A DNA stretch of 64,000 bases from Tubiluchus corallicola. Lineage: Eukaryota; Priapulida; Priapulimorpha; Priapulimorphida; Tubiluchidae. The stretch spans positions 806,001 to 870,000 of the forward strand of contig JAQGDQ010000036.1 of NCBI GenBank assembly GCA_030141605.1. Reading direction: 5' to 3'. Numbering within the stretch: the first letter of the stretch is position 1; every line of letters begins with the position of its first letter. The notes under the pieces are model-generated. The model ran no database searches and was not told the origin of the DNA. It saw only the letters and a list, made by a program, of their open reading frames with translations. Position numbers and translations under genes: made by a program. This document shows, in pieces, positions 49,246 through 62,700 of this stretch.

Positions 49246-51288
49246 CAAGATGTAATTATTACAAAATGTTTTTGATCTGGCTGACGGCTATAACTCGCCT
49301 TCGACAGCCATGAAAAGTCGGGCTAACCCAAAAGGTATCTGTTTTTTAGTTTTTGTATAACTCGTCAGAAGCAGATACTTTCCTAATTGTACTACGATCA
49401 AAATTCGGGCAGCATGTGTTATCAAGATAAAGGATGATACCGAGAAATTTGGAAGAAACGAGTCACGGACTGATACCGTGACTACATTATCGAACATGTC
49501 TTCTGCACTTGCTGCAGCTTCGTTATTAAATTTCTTAGCTTGGTCTTGCCGAAAGAAATTGCCAACGAAATTTCCTAGTTATCAGTCGGCTGTAAAGATT
49601 TCATAGTTTATGTTCGTTGTTTTGCGTGATCCGACTTAAAATAAAGTATGCTTTACTTTACCAAGCCTAATGTTTTTGTTAAATACACAAAATATTGCGT
49701 AAAATCGAGCCAGCGAATCCTGTAGACAGGAGACACCATGCATACCAATGTTACTTCTTCCAAAGGTCAAATACCAGAATGAATAAATATTTACTTATTC
49801 ACTTTTTTATTCAATTAATTTCCTATTACTGACGTTCGTTTCCGTGAATTTTTGCATGCAATTGTTCTAACAGCTTTTACAGCAGACTTGTTACAGCCAG
49901 GGTCAGTTTAAATTAGCCATGGGCATGGGTTATTATTAAGGAGGGGGTATCATGTATGATTTTCATTTTGGAATACAATGAATCACATAGGTGTTTGGAG
50001 CAAGTTTTCTAGCCTGTATCCAAATCTAGAGCTACCACTTCTGACCATAGTCAAAGCTAGTGATTTAATTCAGGACTGCGCGTGACACGGCCACTATTTC
50101 CAGTAGTAGAGCTTTTCCGCCTGTTTCCGCTAGAATGTTTCAATCCCATTTTCAACTCTCAGATTTCTGCCAGGAACGCTTCAGTCCAATCCTGACGGAG
50201 TAAAATAGAAAAGTAACCCCTCCTTAGACGGGCGGGGCGGGTAAAAGTAAAAAAAAGATACTGTAGTGAATGCAACTAAAAACACACAGAACACTTGTAA
50301 ATTCTTGTGGTAGGCAACTGTAAACTACATGATGTGGAGTAAGGGGATTCCTCTTGCTACTGTGCTGGCATTTTCAACAACTGTTGATGCATTGCCATAA
50401 AATCATTCTATTGACTAGCTGCAGCAGCAGACATTGATCACTGGTCGTCTTGAACGTCATGCGATCGTCTCTGTGGGCAACTCGCGCGGTTGCATGCTGC
50501 AGCCTTGCAGCTATATTTAGCGTCATCAAAGAGTTGCCAGTTTTTTCTTATTAGAAAAATAAAATACGGGTCGAGTTCTGCAGAACTTCGAGGTCATTTT
50601 TACTAGCGTAGTAATTTTTTAAAGATTAGCCAGCTTATAATAATTAAATCAATCTATTTAGTTCTATTTAATTTTGATTAATAAATTTTAATGTCATCGT
50701 TGCCTGAAAGAGTAATCTAATTTTGCATTTTGCCAAATGATTGCAATTTTTCATTGAAACCTGTTAACTGGATTACACAATAATTGTCCCACATAGTTTA
50801 AATTTTGAATCTCACGACTCATTATCGCTTTTATACAGTTGAGAAAGGTTAAACAGTTCTTACTAATTTCACGTTTCAGAATTTAGGCAACTGATTTTAT
50901 ACCAGTAGAACTGCTAACACATCTCTGTCTACATATTTTATCTAATTTTCGTCGTCCTCTGCATTTTTTCAAACGAAATTACATTTCATTTTACAAGCAG
51001 GAGTTGTTAGAACTGCTTATAATGAGTTACATTATTATGGCCTTTCTGGTGCCATGTATTCTCCTAACATCTTCCCGCAGCAGACTTGCTTAGCCTCCCG
51101 AGTAATAAAATGTCAAGATTTTCCCAGAAATCATAAACTGGCGATGTGTGATAACAATAAAAATTTATTTTTGCAGCTCGGTTTTGCAAGACTTCGATAT
51201 TTATTATTAAGAAAAGAAAGTTTAGTGTCGAGGGTTTTTTCTTAAAATTAGGGATAGGGATTCACACGAAAATTCACGCTTGCATACA

Positions 51289-51289
<1 letters not shown>

Positions 51290-51330
<41 letters not shown>
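51290..51330. repeat. (CA)n microsatellite
   Basis: Uninterrupted CA run of about 41 bp. Confidence 0.95.
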
Positions 51331-51333
<3 letters not shown>

Positions 51334-54300
51334 TTAGATTTTCCCTTTAACCATTCAATGTTTATCACGTCCCAGCGTAGGAATTTCGCCCGTAAAACTG
51401 TTTACATCTTCAACATGGCGCTGAAATATTTGCAGCCGGGCAATATCTAGACCTCGCTCACACACATCCTGTTCCTTGTGTGACCCTGATGCGGAATGCG
51501 TGCACTCCATTTTAGCCTTCTTGGTAATCAACCCCAGAAACAAGCTGAAAATTCCCCTGCAGTTTGAAGGTAACAGGGCGAATGAAGCAGGATCTAGGTC
51601 TCGCGTAGGCTGAACGGCTGCATGGAAGTGACTGAGGGTTTGCTTGGTGCACTGTGTACAGTGCATGCCAGAACGCAACGCAATAAAAATAGATTAATGT
51701 TAAAATAAATCACCGGATATAAATAAAATTTCGGGAATTCGCTTATTCAGAACTTTGCTGACTGATGCTAAGAGGAAACAGATCTTGGATAAAATTGCGT
51801 TGCGTTCAGTTAGCATTAGATTCACTGCAAGTTAAATGCCGTTTTTAACATATAGTTCAGAGAACGTTTGCTTTATGTAATTGCTATACAACGTGTTTAG
51901 TGACTCAATATACAATATGATGGTAAATTTATACAATTTTATTTTCAAGAACGCCTCAGCGTCAGACTTCCTTCTTTATTCTCTTTGCCACTGAAAAGTG
52001 AAAAAGTTCAAGGTTATTGATTCAGCGTGTGCGAGGTTCAATCCGCCTGAAAATTCCTGATTGAATTAAGCGGTTGGTGTGACTTAGCGCTTTCATTTAA
52101 CAGCGTTAATATATATATACATATTAAAAAGGCGCCTGGAATTTAGATGTAGAGGAAAACTACAACACTGTCTTGTAAAACTGGCGTGATTTTTTTGTGG
52201 GATACCCACTAATTATAAATTCGTGAAGTGAATATTTTCGCAAGTGTGAGTCTTGTTTGTTATTCAATAGGATTGGCAAGTGGTAACTTAGTTTTGACTA
52301 AGCAATGGATATACTATAGTATTCGCCTATTTTGTCGTTCGTTTGACCTATAAGTTTTTTTGCTATAACCTTTGTTTAGATGACTTTATACGTGTACGTA
52401 AATATATGAAATTGTGTTCCCATACCTTTGAGAGGCTTTGGAAAATGTTATGAGATATTACTTCTTGTACCACCTGGTGTGTTGTATTTTGCATCTGCCA
52501 CTAGGAGTCTGGGACAGGTGCAAATGTACAGTGTGCTGCAAGTATGTGATGAGTATCCACGTGTTAAACTTAGAAATGTTTTAGGCGCTGCAACAGGCTT
52601 ACACCTCTATTATGTAATCAATGTATACCTCTATTAAATTTGCATCTTGTGTAATTGTAATTCTGGGACTGACGTTAACTGAATATTTTTTACTATTAAG
52701 TTTGATTTTTGTTATTCTTCTAAATAGTTAATTTTCGTAGTTGTGATTATCCACAGCTGGTGTCACCAGGTTTAATGTGTGTCCTAGCTCAGGGGCACAC
52801 GCAACTACCAGGAATATTGATTGTACATTTCTGAATAGTTTGAAGGTGAACTGCAGGGCTAAGGGCACAATGTGTTTTGTTTGTCTAGGTACATTTTCAA
52901 AGTGGCAGCGTTTAGCTGATTTATAAAACGTAAAGGTTTTATTTGAATTATACCTATTCGCTGGTTTGATGACTGTAGTGCGAAGTGCGCTCATGAGTAA
53001 TTTATTGGTAGAATTAAACATATTGAATGCTTTTAGGTACGTTGTTAGTGCTGCAGTTAGATTATTATTCTTCCTGTGCACATGAAAATGTTATCGATTT
53101 TTGTCATTGCTTATCAAAATTGTGTGTGGTAGACTTTCTGCTGCTTTTTCAGAATTCTTAACGTACTATAATAATTGTTTAAATTGTCATGATATACATT
53201 TGGTACAGCATTTATGGTATATTAAAAAACGACGGTTTTGTTGGAATTAACAGTTTTTTGTTAAGTTTTAGACTAGGTTGCTGTCATGTATACTACTCTA
53301 CAATTTAAGGCAGAAAATTGAGGAAAATGTCGCAGACGTTATGTACATTATGTATTTGTGCCCACTAGTGTACACAAAGAAAATCAACTACTCAACTTAA
53401 CAGGTTTGCTTGGCTAATGTATTTTCTAGCCACAGTTCAATTAGCAGACAGAGGAAATTTTGAACTGGTATTAGCCATGATAATTTTCTCAACTACACGT
53501 AGGAGGTATTATAACTACAAAAATTTGCTAATCGCCAGTGATGGACAAAACCGGTTAGTTGTGAAATAATAATACACTGCTTACACAGTTATAGACGTTA
53601 CCCTTTGCTGATTAATATTTGAACCAGTATGCTGTATGATTTTGATGTTTTTAGCCCCTAAAAATGTCAAAACCATACAAAATTTAGCCGCTAAAAAGCA
53701 ACTCGTATTGGCTTGTTACTGCCTGCTGCTGCTGTTATGGAATATTGTCAGCTCAAAATTTTGAGATTGAAATTGAACGTTTCCTGCAATGAGTTACTGA
53801 TAAAGACTAAGTGAAAGTAGCTGTTTAGAAATTATATACATTGTACGCGACTTGTAAATTGTTAAGGGTAGGACAAATTTTTCAGCCTTGGTAGGCACTC
53901 CACCTAATGATGGTGCCACAAAAATATTAGTAGTGGTGTAACCTAAAATTCACTTTAGTACGGACAGAGCAGTCTAATTCAGTTAAGAATTATTATGCCT
54001 TGTCCCATCATCTCATCTAGAAACCAGTATTCTAGATTTCGAAAGCTGAGCTAGGGCTGGTCGCTAATGTGGTGTTCTGCTTAACTGTTAGTTTTTTGCG
54101 TCAGTCCTCTCATTTTATGCGTCCTAGCCTTTGTTGCTTGAAAGGTACTGGATACAAAAATGCTTCTGCCAGGTCGCATTACGTCCCTGAGCGGCCAATC
54201 ATTTGTAGATTGGGAGTGACTACGTAATAAACTGTGTTAAGAAGTCAATTTGGTAATTCTCAAATGACTTCCTTTATCTTCTTGTCAATTTGAAAAGGTT

Positions 54301-54942
54301 TTCTAGATAGAAGTAACCAGTCTACTTAATATTATTGCCTACCTATGATAGAAAGTCACCATAAAAATTGTTGAATTAAACCTGTTCAACAAAAATGACT
54401 GCTGCAGAAACATGTCAACATTATCTTCCAGGATGTCAGATGCTTTACATGAAGTTTTATTGATACTGAAAATTTTCATTTGCGGTGATACGCTGACGTG
54501 TTGACACTGATTAAAAAGCACCAGGAACCAAGATTCTTCTTCCATCATTTTGATTGCTCCTTTTTTACTTGGGAGATGATCCTTAAAAATTGCTACAAAA
54601 GTTCCTGTATTTTCGTTTCATTTTTCTGCGCACGTGACTGATCTATTTATCATATGTTGGTCTCCATCTACACTGTTTTGCACAGTAATAGATGATGCAT
54701 CTAATATTCCATACTTATCGTAAAGACTGGCTTGTAAGCTTTTGTGTAAATGACCTATTAATGTTACTGTCTACAACTACAGCAGGTAGGTAGAAGTTTT
54801 GTTCAAATTTTCAAATATCACACTGAATCGTTTTATTGATGGAAGCTATTTTCTGGTCCTCTTTCCAAACAGACTTTTGATCGTTTGTTGCTTAGGTTCA
54901 GGTCACTTGTATGTTATCCAACACAGCTCAAATAAGTCTTTC

Positions 54943-54946
<4 letters not shown>

Positions 54947-54995
<49 letters not shown>
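54947..54995. repeat. (TA)n microsatellite
   Basis: Uninterrupted TA run of about 49 bp followed by a TATG/TATA decay. Confidence 0.95.
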
Positions 54996-55003
<8 letters not shown>

Positions 55004-56961
55004 ATAGCTGACCGAAACTCCGTCGTACAGTCTTTTGTTGTGATAAAACTGACTGGGTCTCTCATTCTTTTCTTGCTCACTTATCTTGAAATTATAGCTT
55101 CTTTCTTGGTGCTACAGTCACTGCTATAGAAACTCTTTCACGAGGAAAGCTCTCAATGGCGTAAAGCGGGTGCAGTTCATTTCATACTATTGCATTCTTT
55201 TGGGCTTAGGGCAACATTCAGGTCTTGGTTTATTCTCCAATTTGCTTAGTATCCTTAGCCTGCTCGTTTCTAGAAGTATTCATAGCGGCAAGTAAAACAC
55301 AAACCCAGTTCTTTTTCTCAGACATCTGAGAAATTCTTTAGTAGAAAATCATTTGCTATTTAAAACTGGAGGTTTACTTGCTTCGAGTAGGAGATATCGC
55401 GTATATTACTCAGTTTTAAGAAATCTGTGTTTCTTGGCCTACATTCTGTTTTTGCTTCTTAAGTGGTGACCTTTATACAGAGTCGACAATTGTTTGACAC
55501 GGTGTACGCAAAAACGCTAAAAACACCATGGCACTCAGTTACAATGTACCGTGCATCTTAAAGAAGCAGGAACGCAGTCAGGAAATTTGCAGACTGTCTT
55601 GCAGATTTCATTTTGACAGTTGCTAGTAAAATCTAAAAAGGCCTCCTATAGCCAGATAATTTATATGATCACGCTATCTGCTACTGCTAACGAGATAATA
55701 CATAATAGGGAGCAAGGTGCGCTTGCACTAATAGCAAGTGTTTGTTCAACTGCCCACTTATTTACAGATTTCAGAGGGAATTTATATTTGCTAAAATGGA
55801 AAGAGCCCATGCACTAGCGTGCCTCTTGGTTTTATCTAACCCACAGTCTAACCTTTGAAATGCAATCGTACCATACTGTTGATAAAATACTAAGTTTGTG
55901 CTCGCATCATTTTTTGGCAGTACATCAAATGAAAATCTGCAATTCATGCTGGTGTTTGGAAAATTGGAATTATGTTTAAATGCATTTTTTCCAAAGGCTA
56001 AAAGAATTTTTACTTTCCCTCAGAAACTACCACCACAAATAACCTTTCGCATTTTGGTAACGTTGTTTGGCCGAAAATTAGGCCTATATTTTTCCTGCTA
56101 CATTATTACTGTTAGAAAACACTTGAAGAGTAAAAGTACCAAGTAATATATTACTTTTGTGTACTAATAAGCCACGGTTATTTTTTTAATTGGCTGTTGT
56201 TAATTATGTCCCTACTTTCCTTTATAAAACAGTCTTGCTAAGGACACTATTTCGAAAAGCAAGTAGCTTGTCTGTGGTTTTTGCATACAGGCCTAAATTT
56301 AAATATTGGCCTATTTTAGTACATCCAGCTGCAAGTAGAAATTAATTTTACGGTGGTTATACTATTGTCTTCCACAGAGTAGAATTTGGGTAATCCTTTA
56401 TTTGCACGCATATGCTCAAGATGTCGGTACCATTATTATGACTATAAAGGCATCGTATGCAGCGCTAGATAAAATGGTTGTGTACATTAAATTGATTATA
56501 TGGATCCCCATATTATCGTGTGTCATTCGTGCACTATGACCGCTTAGATGTAATAAATGAACCTATAAGCACGTTTTGGCACGTTTTCGTATAATGTTTG
56601 AACACGGCTGTGACACTTTGTTTGACCTCAGTTAAGTCACAGCCTTAGTTACTTAGCTACATTTTACTTGAAGCATTATTGTAGGCCTATCCGAATATGA
56701 TAAAATATTTGTAGACTACTAAGTTTGGCTTTCAATTCGCTTTTGAGTGATTGCACTTTTCAGGGCTGACACCTATCGTGCTGGCAGTTTGCCAGTTTTT
56801 CTGTATTGACATTGTTACTTCAAGTTAGAGTTCGACCGCGGCGTGGTAGTGTTCTAGCTTAACACACAGGTTCACTCAAAACGTTTAAGGCTTGGCAGTA
56901 AACAAAGTATTGCGTAAAAAATTATTACAAATCATTATAACAGCTAACTTTTTAAGATAGC

Positions 56962-57186
56962 ATGCGAGTGATGCGACACCATCTGTGTACAGCTCTTGTA
57001 AAAGATATTAGACCAGGAGGCTCAACAAATTTGGTTTCCTTCGCTCAGTTTAGGGATTACGTATATCAGATGATAGATGGGACCTTTATTGTGCTTACTG
57101 CCTGGGTGGCAGTACTAATTTTCATGTGGGCCTTGTGGAAATATTTCCGGCTTATTTGTGGGACCACCCCCAAAAACCGTTGTTAA
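56962..57186 (+). CDS. Possible small single-pass membrane protein, unrecognised
   Basis: A 74-codon frame starting at an ATG with A at -3 and ending TAA. It has a basic N-terminus (MRVMRHH), a polar middle and a strongly hydrophobic segment TFIVLTAWVAVLIFMWALW followed by KYFRL. This is the profile of a one-helix membrane microprotein, with local base composition more coding-like than its neighbours. I recognise no family. It could equally be one exon of a larger gene or a chance frame. No promoter or poly(A) signal is tied to it. Confidence 0.3.
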   Translation: MRVMRHHLCTALVKDIRPGGSTNLVSFAQFRDYVYQMIDGTFIVLTAWVAVLIFMWALWKYFRLICGTTPKNRC

Positions 57187-57276
57187 TACAAATTTGTGTA
57201 CAAATGGCAAGCAAGAGGCTATTTCATGTTGCATCCAAGTAGGCATTGAACGTTTACTTTGTCTAGTGCTATTCTG

Positions 57277-57594
57277 GCCGATCATTGCGTTCATTTGCTT
57301 AGTAGTAGAAAGTATTTTGAATGGCCTTTCGTGGCGTACTGTTCTAAAAGTTGTCCCATCTCTGAATAGCCTAAAAACATGTTTACTGAAATCCTGTTTA
57401 TTTTTCATTGACTACTTTTTTCCTACTGTATCATTGCCGATCATTGCGTTCATTTGTTTAGTAGTAGAAAGTATTTTGAATGGCCTTTCGTGGCGTACTG
57501 TTCTAAAAGTTGTCCCATCTCTGAATAGCCTAAAAATATGTTTACTGAAATCCTGTTTATTTTTCCTTGACTACCGTTTTTCCTACTGTATCTA
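57277..57594. repeat. Recent in-frame tandem duplication, 159-bp period
   Basis: Two copies, 57277-57435 and 57436-57594, both starting GCCGATCATTGCGTTCATTT and nearly identical. One plus-strand frame stays open through both and repeats PIIAFICLVVESILNG then VLKVVPSLNSLK. The frame has no ATG before the repeats, so I do not call it a gene. The 159-bp period (53 codons) keeps phase. Confidence 0.85.
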
Positions 57595-58999
57595 CAGGAT
57601 GCTACTTTCAACATTGCTGTCTAAAATTCCAGTATCAGTGGCTACTGCGAGTTTGTACTAGTTGGGCATGGGTACTTGTTGTGAAGCCACTCCCAAAAAG
57701 GCGTGGTTGTTTAGATGTACCAATGTTCGCGTGTAATGTTTTTTAATTTCACTACATTCCAACATTACACAACTTACTCAGAATAGTGCAATGTAGATAA
57801 TAAAAGTGATTATTAAAATAGTACATTGCATCATTTTTGCTGGACAATCGTGGCCCATTTGTAATAGAGCGTGCCTCCGTTTCATTCGACCATAGCCAAA
57901 AATATGTTAACGTTAGACTTTTCGCATGCCTTTTTTAATTTTACCAGCTTAAATCTTTCAAGTGTTTAATGAATAATGTTTATCACCTTTTCATGAGATA
58001 AATCACTCAAGCAGGGTGCTGATGCACAAATCAGGTACTTGCTTTGGCTACAGTAAACGTCCCAGGTAGGTTAGTCTTAGCCATTGTTGGCATATTCTGA
58101 GTGTCTAATGTCGTCAAGTCTAGGTTGCCATATACGGCTGATAACGTAAAATGTTAATCACATAAACTGGTGGTCATGGTTACTGCTTACCTTAACAACG
58201 GCACTGATAACAAGGTTAAATATGAAAAATAGTTTATGGAAACTTTAGCTCCTATTGTTATATGAACTAACAATGGATCTTAACATACAAGAGAGGCGGC
58301 AGTTGCTATGGTGACGATGTAAAGATCTGGTGTGATAAATTTGCGTTTACCTATAGCCTATTTTTCAAGCTGCGCGATTGGTTGTTTACAAAATTATAGA
58401 TAAAAAATTAAAAAAATTGTTTTATCAACACCGATTACTTGTCTGCTTGTGTCTAACAAGGTGCCATATTGAACTGTTTGGTATTTTGTTTAAAGAATTA
58501 AATTGCGGCCTGGACCACATACAGAACAAAGGTTTACAAAATAGCGAGCCCTTGTCGTCAGTTAAGGAAGTCAAAAATTATGATTACAAAATATAGTGAG
58601 ACTACAAACACCTTATCGCTGTTATTATTTTGGTTTCGTGGATAAGGCAGTGAATCTTGCTGTTGAAGGGGAACTTGACATTAAGAAAAACCTTAAAATG
58701 TGAAAACCATGCCACTCGTGAATGTATTAGGCCCTGAAGAGTCTTTGACGTCAACGAAGCACAACATTTAAATGTGCTACACGTGCGTGGCAGTCTTTGG
58801 AGCGCTTCAGTGAGATTCGCTGCCTTATCCATTACACTGCAAACACAAGCAAGGCAGTAAACAACCGAGAAATTAAAATTATTGTCATGGTTTTCAAGTA
58901 AATTCTAGTGTCACTTTCGGTGAATATGCATCTCTCCCGAAAAGAAAGCGCTACCAATCATAATAACTGAAAGCCTGATAACTAGGGCTGGCCGCGCTC
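57595..58999. other. Intergenic, nothing recognised
   Basis: No supported gene, RNA or repeat in this stretch. Confidence 0.6.
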
Positions 59000-59206
59000 T
59001 GTCTGTCGCTTTCTCTCTCTAGTTAACTTTAACATAAAAAGTGATCTGTTTACGCGTTTCTTTGATACGGCTTCTCTGATTAATGTCTGCAAGGGTACTG
59101 CAAGGACGCGACGTTTGAAACCTGTTTGCGCAATTACGTTGTCTGAGCGGCTTCGTTGCTTGATTATACCTGTCACTTCATTTCATGCATTTCGTCAACA
59201 AAAATC
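59000..59206 (+). promoter_or_regulatory. Candidate CpG-richer promoter / 5' UTR of the HIVEP gene
   Basis: This segment is rich in CG dinucleotides (CCGCGC, ACGCG, GACGCGACG) compared with the AT-rich surroundings. It sits directly before a good-context ATG at 59207. Start-site position is not determinable by eye. Confidence 0.3.
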
Positions 59207-59216
59207 ATGGCGACGC
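59207..59216 (+). CDS. HIVEP: Candidate first coding exon of the HIVEP gene
   Basis: ATGGCGACGC is followed by a GTACGT donor, as also used at an LRP2 exon. It would leave one base, matching the phase needed by the exon at 59743 and giving MATH-KGDAV. The need for an upstream start is real: no in-frame ATG occurs in the exon at 59743 or before the zinc fingers. This particular choice is an inference; other upstream exons are possible. Confidence 0.35.
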
Positions 59217-59533
59217 GTACGTTCCACTGGAATTACCGATACTTCTTTGCGGCTACCTTAAGTACATTGAAATAGTATTTTCAACTGTTTATGTTTTCTC
59301 ATGTTGTGTTACGTTACTTAATTCAGCAGTTACTGTTTTATTCTGTTTAACCGTACGTTAGCGCGTTTTTTTACTATTGAAATTACTTATAATTGATTGG
59401 ATACAAAAATTTGTTCGTGCAGGTTCATTCAGCTCAAATTTTTCGTTTTTTTCAATAAAAACCTAAACTTAGCAATGTTTTACCACTCTGTTTTCTAACT
59501 TGTTTTATTCTTGTTAAGCACTTAAATTTGTAT

Positions 59534-59777
59534 ACTGGCATAACATCGTAACCACGTATTTTTGAATATACTTGTTTGTATTGTAGTGTGTATGCGTTCT
59601 AAAAGGATAGCTTTTTTTCAGATAAAGGAGATGCTGTTATCGCGAATGGCTGTACACTGGCATAACATCGTAACCACGTATTTTTGAATATACTTGTTTG
59701 TATTGTAGTGTGTATGTGTTTTAAAAGGATAGCTTTTTTCAGATAAAGGAGATGCTGTTATCGCGAATGGCGAGGAT
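59534..59777. repeat. Tandem duplication copying a splice acceptor and exon start
   Basis: About 121-122 bp starting ACTGGCATAACATCGTAACC is repeated at 59534 and 59656. Each copy ends with a pyrimidine tract, CAG and the first 33 or so bases of the HIVEP exon (ATAAAGGAGATGCTGTTATC). The downstream copy is the real exon start at 59743. The upstream acceptor (59621) leads into a short frame that stops soon after. Confidence 0.88.
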
Positions 59778-62700
59778 ACAAACAATAACCAATGTTCTTC
59801 GACTGTTGAAGAGTCCTGCGAGCAGACAGTAGGGGGTATGTAGGCGTTCTCAGTGTTGTTAAACATTGTCGTATTTTATTTTTAGCATTTCCTAAAGTCT
59901 TTAGCTGAATTAATGTCATACCTTTGGTAAAGGTAAAATTAAAAATGTCTTCTACATAAAGAGTGTCATAAAATGATAGACTCTTTGCTGCAAACACACA
60001 AAATATTAACATCTATTTTGCTATCTGATTTTGCTACCAGTTCTGACAGCCATTAATCTGTATAGGTGCATTTTGTGTTGGTTCCATGACTACGCACATT
60101 GTTTCTTCGTTTCTGGCAATAAAATTTAATAAGATGTACAAAATGTAACATTGTACTGATTGTAATATTAGACAAAATAATGAAAAAGTTTTGAAAAAAC
60201 TGTTCATATCTACTGTAATGGTTTTTAGCAGGTCTATCATTTCTCGACTCTGTTTAATCAATTCATATGTGAATAGGGTGTATAGTAAAAGATTGAAAAA
60301 TTTAAGTAAATTATGATGAAGTATAAATTAGTGTACTGTATAACTGCACTTTTACACTTATTTGGATCTAGCGCAAAGAAGAAATCGAACCATTTATTAT
60401 TTATGTTTTTGCAGAATTGACTGAACAAAATAGGCACAGCAAATGTTTAGAAAGAGAACTCATCACAACAGAAGATAGCTACAAGCAGAAAAGTGACAGT
60501 GAAAACAATACAGTGGTTTTAAATAGAACTCACTATGTACCAACTTTGCGTGACAGTGATAACAGAGAAAAAATCTTGTATGTGTGCTCATCATCTGTTA
60601 ACTCCACAATAGATTCTCAGTTGCATGTCACACATCACGGTTCTGTGTCACCTTTTCCAGAAGCTTGTTATCAGGAAATTGGTGAACATCCTAACTCATT
60701 GCACAAGTTACCCAATGTTCCTGCCCTGGCTGGCATACCTGGACCAGTTGTGAGTGGAGATCAGATTATCTACCCGGTGAAATTTGATACAAAAGTAGGC
60801 CGCAAACGAAAACACCCCGCTCCGCCAGGCAAGCACGTGTGTCCTTATTGTGGGAGAGGCTGTGCAAAGCCTAGTGTGTTACAGAAGCATGTTCGTGCTC
60901 ATACTGGGGAACGCCCTTATCCTTGTAGAACTTGCGGATTTGCTTTTAAAACAAAGTCAAACTTGTACAAACATTGCAAATCACAATCACATGCTTTAAA
61001 AGCTGGGCAAGGAGATGACTGTAAAGATGCTACCAATTCCGGTGATAGCCTTGATAACGATAACACTGAAAGTGGTGGTTCTAGCAGCACAGAAATCTGT
61101 GAAATTGAAGACACTGAAGCCAGACAGGCTGAAATGGTGACAGTGTCGAAAGAGATGACTAGTGAACCTGCTAGAGCTGAGCAGTCTGTTAGGGATAAGC
61201 ACTATTCTGATACAAATCAGTATTCTGGAGTTGATACAGCTGTTCCAGTACCAGTAGCAGGCTTGTCAGTTAGTCAGCCTGTGGTATTCACTGCTCTGTC
61301 ACCTGTTCTGCACGACAAGTATCTAGCCCTTAAAAATACGTTTTACACTAGTCATCCTCAATTTTCACCAGGAAATGTTCCAGCTACTCTTCAAATTGCA
61401 GATCAGTTAGGCAGCACATCTTTTTGCCAACAGCAGCCACTGATGACAGCTATTAGCAGTCATTCAGAACAGAGTCATAGTGTTAACGGGTTACCTATTT
61501 CTGTACAGTCTACTAAAATGCACTCAGCCAAAACTCCTTCGAGTATTGCTCCATTATACAACAAACATTTATTGGTAGAAATGCAAAATAAGCCTGCTGA
61601 TATTAATGATACCAAATTTTCAGTACCGGTTCATCCAACATGCATGTCTTCTGTTACTGCTTCTCATCACATTGTTCATGCTCCACATTCTTATAATCAC
61701 ATGGCAGACCGTCTAATTAGCTCTCAAGAAACTGCATATTTGCCGCCATTTAGAATTTCACCAAAAGATCAAACTGTTTCTGATATTGTCCGAACTCGTA
61801 TGGCATTGCCAAACTTTTCAGAAAGGCAGCATATCTTTTGTGGCACAACTGGTCACCAAACTTGGAATTTGCCAATGCCATCTAGTGCATTAGCTAAACG
61901 CCGACAAAAAATTCAACAGAGTCACGAGAGGGGCAAAGGTCTTGCTGAAATCGCGTCAAATGATCCGGTTTGCAATGACATATCACCTTGGCATGCCAGC
62001 AACCATTTTTCACCAAACAGATTGCCCCAAAGTGTAGCCGTCAGTAGCCCTAGAGTAATAAATAATGAAGGAAGAGTTGGGGCAGGTCACTATGTGATGG
62101 AAATGACAAAGCAGAAATTACCTGTTGACAATGTCAACAAAAGTGTCAATTCAGAAACTTTACGGGATAGAATAAGTAAGTTAATATCAGAAAATGATGC
62201 TGTAGTTGGAACATTTGAACCTGTTTGGTTTCGAAAACATGCTCGAAATAAGGTAATTGGATTTTCTGAAGATCCTAAGTATCGCAGTGATCTATCACAG
62301 GAAAATCCAAGTGATGTGCCATTTTCTAGAAGCATTTCTGTAGATGAAGACTTGAAAAAGCCTCACATAGCTGTAGGAAACAATTATTCTGGTGGTAAAA
62401 TAATGGAAGAGAATAGTTTGATTACTGATGAGCCTCACAATGCTAACTGCTCACAATCTTCAGCTAACAAAAATACAAGTGCTGGTATAAAAGATCTTCT
62501 CTCCTCAATAAATAAAGCAAGGTCCGAAAATATAGATCGTGCATCCATAAAGGAATTGTTAATGCCGCATTCAGGTTATGTTGAACATTCACCAAGTAGT
62601 AGCGAAGTGAGCATGATAAGAGATTTGCTTTTGCGTGGTCGTTCACTTAATATTGAACAAGTAAATTCTTGTACCGAGTCTGTGAAGTTAATAACTGGGG

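Larger units (their letters stand above)
40759..56961. other. Long intergenic region, no supported gene
   Basis: About 16 kb of AT-rich DNA with only short chance open stretches. Notable items are a perfect CRE-type TGACGTCA at 40789, a 26-bp palindrome (46508-46533), a tRNA-like remnant (about 49155-49245), a (CA)n tract (51290-51330), a 14-bp inverted repeat (51671-51684 with 51794-51807) and a (TA)n tract (54947-54995). Noncoding 5' exons or enhancers of the HIVEP gene could lie here but cannot be identified by eye. Confidence 0.6.

Noticed and set aside
51355-51678. 107-codon minus-strand frame with an apparent ATG
   Set aside because: No recognisable domain, no supporting splice or poly(A) context, and no second exon. 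Length alone in a 16-kb gene-free region is weak evidence.
57158-57661. 167-codon hydrophobic frame with internal repeat, as a gene
   Set aside because: It opens with GTG and has no ATG before the repeats. The in-frame repeat follows from a 159-bp duplication, so I report the duplication and not a gene.
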